From NCBI RefSeq assembly GCF_900113955.1, contig NZ_FORH01000004.1:330198-394197 (forward strand): DNA of 64,000 nt. The letters run 5' to 3'. The stretch comes from Celeribacter neptunius. GTDB taxonomy: Bacteria; Pseudomonadota; Alphaproteobacteria; Rhodobacterales; Rhodobacteraceae. This document shows positions 54,802 through 61,662 of this stretch, in pieces. Under the pieces are notes generated by a model. That model saw nothing but the letters and a program-made list of their open reading frames with translations. It ran no database searches and was not told the DNA's origin. A program made the position numbers and the translations under genes. How positions within the stretch are numbered: the first letter of the stretch is position 1; each line of letters begins with the position of its first letter.

Positions 54802-55692
54802 TTGCTTGATGTTCTCATCCCGCATTTTAACGATGCTGAGGCCCTTGATCTTTCACTGCGATCGGTTGCGGCACAGACATGGCGTGGCAAAGTGCGGGTT
54901 ATCGTTGTGGACGACGGTTCCCCCTCAGATGAATTGAGGCGTGCAGAAGCGATTATTAGTAGCTGCGATCTTGATATAGAATTGATCAAGCAGCCAGAGA
55001 ACCGTGGTCGTCCAGCCACACGGAACACGCTATTGTCAGCTTCAGACGCGCGCTTCATTGCGTGGCTTGATGCCGGAGATACCTGGTACGAGAAGAAGCT
55101 CGAAACACAGTTCAACACGCTCTACAAACAAGTCTATGATGGGCAAGACCTGAGCCGGATCTGGGTCACCTGTAATTATGACTGGCAATGGGTTGGTGGT
55201 AGGCGACGCAAAGTCACCCAGACGACCTCGGGTGATCAGTTGAAACATCTTTACGTCGGGGATCGGTTACGGGCGTATCTCTGGACCTTGCTCGGCACAC
55301 GCGAAGCCTTCAACCTCGTTTCCGGTTTCGATGAACGCTTGCCTCGGCTCCAGGACTTAGACTATTTTATCTCCTTCGTACGGGGTGGGGGGCGCTTAAT
55401 TAGTGCTGAGAGTTCCGATGCGCTTTGCTGTTATTTCAAGAGCGATGTTGGACGCAATGCGCAAGAAATTCGAGATTGCTACGAGACGATATTTTCTAAG
55501 CATGGACCTTCTTTGAACCGTTTTGGTGTCAAATTTGTGCGTCGTGCAAAAGCAAAAGCGGATTTTGTCGCAGCACGTTTTGCTAAGAACAACAGAACGC
55601 CGTTGGTGTCGTTAGGATTTCGTATGCACGCATTCGGAATGGACCCCCGATATACGCTATACCGGGCAAAAAAATCGCTTAGGAATGGGTAA
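54802..55692 (+). CDS. Family 2 glycosyltransferase
   Basis: GT-A fold transferase, probably adding a sugar to the exported polysaccharide. The 296-residue product has MLDVLIPHFNDAEALDLSLR and VIVVDDGSPSDELRRA (nucleotide-sugar site), NRGRPATRNTLLSASDARFI and the metal-binding region WLDAGDTW, a DxD variant. The start is TTG at 54802, with AAAAAAGGA upstream; no ATG gives the complete fold. Its C-terminal region (about 215-296) is basic. Confidence 0.85.
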   Translation: MLDVLIPHFNDAEALDLSLRSVAAQTWRGKVRVIVVDDGSPSDELRRAEAIISSCDLDIELIKQPENRGRPATRNTLLSASDARFIAWLDAGDTWYEKKLETQFNTLYKQVYDGQDLSRIWVTCNYDWQWVGGRRRKVTQTTSGDQLKHLYVGDRLRAYLWTLLGTREAFNLVSGFDERLPRLQDLDYFISFVRGGGRLISAESSDALCCYFKSDVGRNAQEIRDCYETIFSKHGPSLNRFGVKFVRRAKAKADFVAARFAKNNRTPLVSLGFRMHAFGMDPRYTLYRAKKSLRNG

Positions 55693-55695
55693 GGC

Positions 55696-56397
55696 ATGGA
55701 TTTGATTATCGTTATGGGGGAGAGCCGTGCTCTACTGCCACACCATTGCGAACCGGGTGAATTGGAACAGATTCTCCCAAAGAATGCGTTTGTATTCACG
55801 ATGCCATGGTACTCTCGGACCGCAGGCCGATATTATCACAATCGGCTACTGGATTTTGAAGAGGACCTGAGGCTTCAGGCGGCGGCCTTTGCGCTTGTGA
55901 CCGAGAGTTCTTCGGGTCTTAGGCCTGCACTTATCTTTCCGGATGCAGGACATGATGATGCGGTTCAGCGGCGTTTGATGGAGATGCTTGTGAAAATCGC
56001 TAGTCTGATCGACCAGCCGCTTACCCTGCATCCCTACATGATATCTACATCTGCGCACACAGATATCGATAGAGCCTTCGGAAATGAGAATTTGGAGCGA
56101 CTGTTGCAGGCGGGGCTAACGATTGAAGCACCGATCTTTTTATCTTCTGAAACGATTGCCCCTGCCGTCATGGAAAAGGTTTTGGGCAATAAATGGATCA
56201 ATGACAATATTCCGCTCTTCATGTCCGCAATGTTTGAAAACGGGCTATTGGTCGAAAGATCGCGGGCATGCGATTTACTTTCGAAATGTTGCGAAATGGC
56301 TCGAAAAAATGATCTGCAATTGGCATCAAAGAATGCCGAAAATGTAATCGCGATGTTGGTCCGGAAGCAGCTGGAGCACGTGGTTGGCTTGCGTTGA
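55696..56397 (+). CDS. Protein of unknown family in polysaccharide locus
   Basis: I do not recognise this 233-residue protein. It starts 3 bases after the preceding glycosyltransferase and ends 25 bases before the next, so it is part of the same transcript. It has no signal peptide or membrane helix. The N-terminus (MDLIIVMGESRALLPHHCEP) looks like a Rossmann-type beta strand and loop; an HPYMIS stretch and several acidic/His residues (FPDAGHDDAVQRRLMEMLVK) are visible. A role in glycan modification or export regulation is conceivable only from context. Confidence 0.75.
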   Translation: MDLIIVMGESRALLPHHCEPGELEQILPKNAFVFTMPWYSRTAGRYYHNRLLDFEEDLRLQAAAFALVTESSSGLRPALIFPDAGHDDAVQRRLMEMLVKIASLIDQPLTLHPYMISTSAHTDIDRAFGNENLERLLQAGLTIEAPIFLSSETIAPAVMEKVLGNKWINDNIPLFMSAMFENGLLVERSRACDLLSKCCEMARKNDLQLASKNAENVIAMLVRKQLEHVVGLR

Positions 56398-56422
56398 CGC
56401 TCGACGCGCGGGAGATGTTATC

Positions 56423-57658
56423 ATGCGTCAAACCAAACTCTGTTTCGTAATTGACAGGCTTGCCTTGCGGAGTGGCGGCGCCGAGCGCGTACTGATCGAG
56501 ACAGCGAATGCGCTGCACGACGCCGGTTACTCTATTGAAATCGTCACTCATGAGCAGCGAGGAAAGCCACCTTTCTATCCTTTGCGCCCCGGTATTTTGA
56601 GAGCCAATCTGCGTCCAGCGAATGAGCAACGCGGGCGTATCCGTCGAATGATCGACCGTTTGCGTATGAAGTGGCATCGTTCCGAATGGCTGCCCTACGG
56701 TTTGCGTCGCCTGAAATGGCTGAGTATGCATGGTGGGTTCAAATCGCGACTTGGTCGACATATAGATGCGACTCAACCGGATGCAGTGATCGCATTTTTG
56801 CCGCCATCAGTAACGGCGCTTGGGCTTGCGCGTTTCACCCATCGCCCAAGGCTCTTTGCTTCCCTGCACAATGTCCCATCGCAGGATTTCGACAATCCTC
56901 AGCGGTGGGATCCAAACCCGGTGGACCGGTCCTTCAGACGTGCTGCGCTTGATCGATACGACGCGATTGGTATCCTGTTGCCCGAGTTCCAGGATTGGTT
57001 CCCTGAGCATTTGCGTGCGCGTTTGTTGGTGGTGCCGAATGCCGTGCAACCGGTGCGGAGCGATTTGGTGAGACAGGCCATACGCGATAATACAGTTATC
57101 TCGGTTGGGCGGTTGGCCGAGGTCAAACAGCACCGTCTGTTGATCGAGGCCTGGGCCTACCTCAAGGACGACTTCCCAGATTGGACGTGCAAAATCTACG
57201 GCATCGGGCCCATGCAGGAGGAATTGTCCGAACTCATATGCAAGCTCGGCTTGACGGGTCATGTCTCACTGATGGGCGATACGCGTGAGATTGAAAAGGT
57301 CTATCTGTCGGCGTCAATCCTCGCCCATCCGGCGAAGTTCGAAGGGTTCGGATTGGTCATCACTGAAGCGCTTGCGCATGGCGTCCCCGTGGTTGGTTTC
57401 GAGGACTGCTCGGGTTTTAATTTCATCGTTAAGGACGGCACTAGTGGTTTGTTCGTGAATGGAGAGGGAGACCGCGCACGTAATTTGAGCAAAGTTCTGG
57501 CCAGACTAATGTGTGATCCACGGCGGCAGGAAAACCTGCGTGCGGGTGGATTGCGTGAGGTCGAGCGCTTTGCTCCAGAGCGTATTCTGGCACTCTGGAA
57601 GTTGGCAATACATGGCCCAACGGAGCACGCCGCTGCCAAATTCCAAGGAGAAGATTGA
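56423..57658 (+). CDS. Family 4 glycosyltransferase (GT-B)
   Basis: The 411-residue protein has the GT4 opening RLALRSGGAERVLIETANAL (Gly-rich acceptor-side loop), the donor-binding half with ISVGRLAEVKQHRLLIEAWA, and the E-x7-E motif HPAKFEGFGLVITEALAHGV. It is retaining-type and likely extends the polysaccharide chain in the cytoplasm. The ATG at 56423 has GGGAG 8 bases upstream. Its stop overlaps the next gene start (TGATG). Confidence 0.9.
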   Translation: MRQTKLCFVIDRLALRSGGAERVLIETANALHDAGYSIEIVTHEQRGKPPFYPLRPGILRANLRPANEQRGRIRRMIDRLRMKWHRSEWLPYGLRRLKWLSMHGGFKSRLGRHIDATQPDAVIAFLPPSVTALGLARFTHRPRLFASLHNVPSQDFDNPQRWDPNPVDRSFRRAALDRYDAIGILLPEFQDWFPEHLRARLLVVPNAVQPVRSDLVRQAIRDNTVISVGRLAEVKQHRLLIEAWAYLKDDFPDWTCKIYGIGPMQEELSELICKLGLTGHVSLMGDTREIEKVYLSASILAHPAKFEGFGLVITEALAHGVPVVGFEDCSGFNFIVKDGTSGLFVNGEGDRARNLSKVLARLMCDPRRQENLRAGGLREVERFAPERILALWKLAIHGPTEHAAAKFQGED

Positions 57659-58686
57659 TGGGTCGCCTGATCCTGCACATTGGTACACATAAAACCGGAA
57701 CGACGACAATTCAGCGGGGTTTGTCACGCAATCGGGAGCTCCTTGAAGAGCGGGGCGTATTCTATCCTTCTTATGACCTGATCGGACTGCCAAACCATTA
57801 TGCTCATTTGGGTATAGTCAATGCATTTTCGAAGGCGCATCGGCAAATGACGCGCGATCATGCGATTCGTTTCTTCGGAGAGGTTTCAAAACGAGCTGCC
57901 GATTACGACGTGACGATCATCAGTGCTGAACCGTTCTTTCGCCATGTCGGTTTAGGGAGCGACGGCAAGCTGCGTCGAACTCCAGGAAAACCCGAAAGCT
58001 ATTGGCCCGCCCGCTTAGATTATATCCGCGACGTGCGCGCTCATTTTCCTTTTGAGAACGTAGAAATCGCAATGGTGGTTCGGCGCCAGGTTGAGTACGG
58101 TGTCTCACTCTACCAGGAGCATGTGAAGTCGAACCGATATGGTGTTGATTTTACTGGTTTTCGAGAGAATTTTTGGTACCGCTTCGATTATCTGCGTCAG
58201 GCCAGAGCCTGGGCTGAGGTGTTCGACAAAATGCATGTGCTGCGTTTCGAGGACCTAATTTCTTCGAATAATATTCTGGATTCGTTCGGACGGGCGCTGA
58301 ATATACCTTTTGGTGAGTTGTCGAGAGTGAAAGCGGAAAACATTTCTTTTCCACCAGATGTCGTAATTCTTAAGCGCTTGCTGGCACGAGGCGGAAACAC
58401 GGATGACGCGATCCGAAAGCGCCTTGATCGAATTCTGAACGGGGAGTTTGGTGCGGCTCTCCGCAGACTACCCAAACGCTCGCTCTATCGGGATTTCGAC
58501 GATATGCGTGCCTTTCATGATAGTTTCTCCGATGCAAATGAATTGTTGAAACGGGACTTTCTCCCGCATCTGGCGGAGTGCACTCCAATGTTCTCGACGG
58601 ACCTTGATGAGACTTTGGCGTTTGGAGACGAGATGTCTCCGGAATTTTTGGAGCTTGTCCTTTCTCGACTTGAGACGGCTTCGTAA
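57658..58686 (+). CDS. Sulfotransferase-family protein
   Basis: The 342-residue protein begins with a PAPS-type 5'-phosphosulfate-binding loop (ILHIGTHKTGTTTIQRGLSR, about residues 4-23) and has a later 3'-phosphate-type segment (AMVVRRQVEYGVSLYQEHVK). That pattern is typical of bacterial carbohydrate sulfotransferases. It would sulfate the exported glycan, a common feature of marine polysaccharides. AGGAG precedes the ATG at 57658. It is coupled to genes on both sides by 1-base overlaps. The substrate is unknown. Confidence 0.8.
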   Translation: MGRLILHIGTHKTGTTTIQRGLSRNRELLEERGVFYPSYDLIGLPNHYAHLGIVNAFSKAHRQMTRDHAIRFFGEVSKRAADYDVTIISAEPFFRHVGLGSDGKLRRTPGKPESYWPARLDYIRDVRAHFPFENVEIAMVVRRQVEYGVSLYQEHVKSNRYGVDFTGFRENFWYRFDYLRQARAWAEVFDKMHVLRFEDLISSNNILDSFGRALNIPFGELSRVKAENISFPPDVVILKRLLARGGNTDDAIRKRLDRILNGEFGAALRRLPKRSLYRDFDDMRAFHDSFSDANELLKRDFLPHLAECTPMFSTDLDETLAFGDEMSPEFLELVLSRLETAS

Positions 58687-59873
58687 TGAGTGGCGCTGAG
58701 GAACGATCTGGTTTGAAGATCTGCCTTTTCGCGGGAGCACTCAGTCGGGGGGGAGTCCGGCGCGCATTTCTTGATCTAGCTAGCGGTTTTCGTGATCTCG
58801 GCCATTCGGTGGATCTGCTTGTTCTTGATGACGCAAAAGATGAAATTGTGATCCCAGAAGGTGTGAACCTTACCCGGGTCGGCAAAAGGTCACGTCAAGC
58901 GTTCTTACCGCTGATCGCTTATCTTCGGCGAAACCCTCCCGATTTGATGATCACGGCCCGTCCCTATGTCGATATCGTGTCTCTGCTCGCTCGGCGGCTC
59001 TCCGGTGCGCGGCAGACAACTTTGGTTTGGACATTTCACACGTCTCAAAGTCATGAGGCGGTTCAGAGGTCGTTTTTCCGACAAGTACTCTACCGTATCG
59101 CTTTTTTGATGAGTCACCAAGTCGAGCACCTCGTTGCCGTTTCAGATGGAGTGGCTCGGGACCTTGAACACTCGCATTTGCCCAAAAGCCCGACGAAACG
59201 AGCACGACACGTCGTGACGATTCCGAATCCAATTCCCATTGTAAAACTTGAGGGAATGCCCATACCTCATCCTTGGCTGGCACCGGCGCAAGGGAGACCT
59301 TTTACGATTGTGTCCTGTGGCCGGTTGGTTCCGCAGAAAGACCATGAAACTCTTCTTGCGGCTTTCGCGCTGCTGAAGCTGCCACAATCCGCGCGTTTGC
59401 TCATACTCGGCGATGGGCCGTTGAAAGAGCAGCTTCAACTTCAAGCCGTTGATCTAGGTCTCGAAGGCCGTATTAATTTCTGCGGTCATGTCAAAGCGCC
59501 TAAAGCCTACATGCAGCATGCTGATCTTTTTGTATCGAGTTCGCAATGGGAGGGTTTTGGTCTGGCGATTGCGGAAGCATTGACTGTTGGGTGCCCGGTA
59601 GTCGCGACAGACTGCCCGTCGGGTCCCGCCGAACTTCTAGATCATGGGAGATATGGGCTGATGGTTCCGCCAAAAGATCCTGTGGCGCTAGCCAAAGCGA
59701 TGAAAGATACTTCAGATGGTGAAGTGCCGGTCTTTCTCCAGCAGGAGCTTGATGAGGCACTCATGTGTTTTGCTCCGCGCGCAATTGCACAATCCTATAT
59801 CGAACTATTGCGTATGCGCGCTCCTGAAGGCAAAGGGCTATGCTCGGCGAGGAAAGATGGTTTTGGGGAGTGA
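58686..59873 (+). CDS. Family 4 glycosyltransferase (GT-B)
   Basis: The 395-residue protein has a GT4 layout: LFAGALSRGGVRRAFLDLAS near the start, the middle VSCGRLVPQKDHETLLAAFA and LLILGDGPLKEQLQLQAVDL donor-site region, and the late SSQWEGFGLAIAEALTVGCP (E-x7-E) followed by VVATDCPSGPAELLDHGRYG. Begins within the stop codon of the sulfotransferase gene and overlaps the next gene by 17 bases. Confidence 0.92.
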   Translation: MSGAEERSGLKICLFAGALSRGGVRRAFLDLASGFRDLGHSVDLLVLDDAKDEIVIPEGVNLTRVGKRSRQAFLPLIAYLRRNPPDLMITARPYVDIVSLLARRLSGARQTTLVWTFHTSQSHEAVQRSFFRQVLYRIAFLMSHQVEHLVAVSDGVARDLEHSHLPKSPTKRARHVVTIPNPIPIVKLEGMPIPHPWLAPAQGRPFTIVSCGRLVPQKDHETLLAAFALLKLPQSARLLILGDGPLKEQLQLQAVDLGLEGRINFCGHVKAPKAYMQHADLFVSSSQWEGFGLAIAEALTVGCPVVATDCPSGPAELLDHGRYGLMVPPKDPVALAKAMKDTSDGEVPVFLQQELDEALMCFAPRAIAQSYIELLRMRAPEGKGLCSARKDGFGE

Positions 59874-60726
59874 GGAGAGGCAGATAATCGATGTCGTTGT
59901 TCCTGTCTACAGGCACTGGCAAGATCTTTACGGGTTGCTCAACGCATTCGACCAACAGACATTGGATCAAACGGGCTTCACAATCAATATTGTCGCGAAT
60001 GAGCCCGTGCCTGAGGGCGTGAAGGGGCAGGAATGGCTTCGAAATGCAAAGCTTGTCGAATGCCTCAAGCCGGGCTCCTACGCTGCGCGGAATTTTGGGG
60101 CCGCATTGGGTGTTGGCCGACTATTGTATTTTACGGATGCGGATTGCCGGCCCCACCCCGACTGCCTGAGCGTCTTGCTACAGGCGCATAAGGCACAGCC
60201 GGGTGCAATATTGGTCGGGCAGGTCCAGATGGTGGAGCCGAAACGGGAAACGCTCTGGTCCACGCTCGATATGGTGCGCGGTATTCCGCAAGACCAATAT
60301 GTTTCGCGCGGTTATGGTGCAGGGGCGAGCCTTGCCATCCCACGTGAGATATTCACACAATTTGGCGGTTTCGATACGCAGCGCTTTTCGGGTGCGGATG
60401 CGGAATTCTGTCGACGTGTGCCAGTGCCGGTATGCTACGTGCCCGAAGCGATCGTGTCCCATCCTTGTCGGGCCAGCTTTCATGAACTGTTTCGGAAAGC
60501 AAGGCGCCTGCGTGGTGGACAGCTTCTTGCAGGTGCCCCGGGGCGCCGCATTGCATGGGGTCTCCTGTCTGTTCTTCCGCCGGTGAGGGAAATGTACCAG
60601 CTTTGGCAGAGGCCTTTTTCGGTTGGCAAGAGGATTAGGGCTATTGTCGCCCTCAATTTGATCTGGGGGTTGCTGGTCATTGAAACCATGAGGCTATTGG
60701 TCGTTGGGCGGCCAGAACGTCAGTAG
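59857..60726 (+). CDS. Family 2 glycosyltransferase
   Basis: The 289-residue product has the GT-A opening VVVPVYRHWQDLYGLLNAFD, a metal-binding YFTDADCRPHPDCLSVLLQA, the acceptor motif SRGYGAGASLAIPREIFTQF and GGFDTQRFSGADAEFCRRVP. Its C-terminus has a hydrophobic stretch (about 255-280) that could associate with the membrane. The ATG at 59857 is close behind GAGGA (3 bases); a TTG at 59863 is a reasonable alternative. Convergent with the next gene, overlapping it by 7 bases. Confidence 0.85.
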   Translation: MVLGSEERQIIDVVVPVYRHWQDLYGLLNAFDQQTLDQTGFTINIVANEPVPEGVKGQEWLRNAKLVECLKPGSYAARNFGAALGVGRLLYFTDADCRPHPDCLSVLLQAHKAQPGAILVGQVQMVEPKRETLWSTLDMVRGIPQDQYVSRGYGAGASLAIPREIFTQFGGFDTQRFSGADAEFCRRVPVPVCYVPEAIVSHPCRASFHELFRKARRLRGGQLLAGAPGRRIAWGLLSVLPPVREMYQLWQRPFSVGKRIRAIVALNLIWGLLVIETMRLLVVGRPERQ

Positions 60727-61478
60727 AAGTGACTACTGAAGGCCTTATATGTAGTTCTTACCAAATAGTTGGCGTAGCTTTGTAGAGCCCGTCTGCGTGA
60801 AAGGCTCGGGAGAGATTTGTAAACTTGCCACGTTGCTTTTGCTGCCTTCAATTTGTTGGCCGAAAGCGAAGCTCCATGCCGTCGGTATCGTGTTAGTGTT
60901 GTATTGAGGCCCGAACATGTCGCTGCACCTGAGAGAAGTTGTAGCCATAGCGCAAAATCTTGCCGCAATGCGAGATCTGGAAACCGGTGCTTTGAGAGAA
61001 ATGCCCGGCGCAGCATGACAGTCGATGTGCCGATCGTATTGTTGTTCAGGAGCCGAGAGAAATCGACTTCTTTTGGTACTTGGCGCCTGCCGATACGCAT
61101 CCCCTTTGCGTCGCAGAGTTCGTATGCAGTGCAGGAAAATGCGCTTTCTGCTTCATCCATATGAATGAGTTGCATTGAAAGTTTTTCCGGTAGCCAGAGA
61201 TCATCAGCATCCAGAAAGGCGATATAGTCACCCTGAGCCATTTCGATGCCGCGATTGCGGGCCGCCGCCGCGCCCTTCGGGGAGGTATGGCTCGCCAACT
61301 CGATCCTTTGATCCGCGGAAGCCCAATGTCGCAAGAGATCAAAGGTGGCGTCGGTTGAGCCGTCATCCACAATGCAAATTTGGAGATCGGACTCGTTTTG
61401 TTGCACGACGCTCTGCAGGCATTCTTCTATAAAATCTTCTGCATTATACGCCGGTATGATCACCGATATTTTCGTCAT
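60720..61478 (-). CDS. Family 2 glycosyltransferase
   Basis: The 252-residue protein has the GT2 signature ISVIIPAYNAEDFIEECLQS, ICIVDDGSTDATFDLLRHWA, the donor-side ARNRGIEMAQGDYIAFLDAD and DDLWLPEKLSMQLIHMDE. The start at 61478 is chosen because the fold begins there; the in-frame stretch further upstream shows no glycosyltransferase pattern. It is on the minus strand, unlike its neighbours, between the polysaccharide genes and the RTX gene, so it has its own promoter, probably in the 184-base gap shared with the RTX gene. Confidence 0.87.
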   Translation of the reverse strand: MTKISVIIPAYNAEDFIEECLQSVVQQNESDLQICIVDDGSTDATFDLLRHWASADQRIELASHTSPKGAAAARNRGIEMAQGDYIAFLDADDLWLPEKLSMQLIHMDEAESAFSCTAYELCDAKGMRIGRRQVPKEVDFSRLLNNNTIGTSTVMLRRAFLSKHRFPDLALRQDFALWLQLLSGAATCSGLNTTLTRYRRHGASLSANKLKAAKATWQVYKSLPSLSRRRALQSYANYLVRTTYKAFSSHFY

Positions 61479-61662
61479 CTTGGAACCTTCGGAACTGGCG
61501 TACCTAAGATCCCTTTGTAGCGAATGAACATTCTGCGATGGAAGTTCAAAATTGAATTTCCTTAAAAGCACACGGCCGCTCCAACCCGGGTGCGTGCTCT
61601 CCTTCAATATTAGGGGATCTGCAACTTTGTTCCTGTAATGTTCTTGCTTGATGGAGGTGGAA

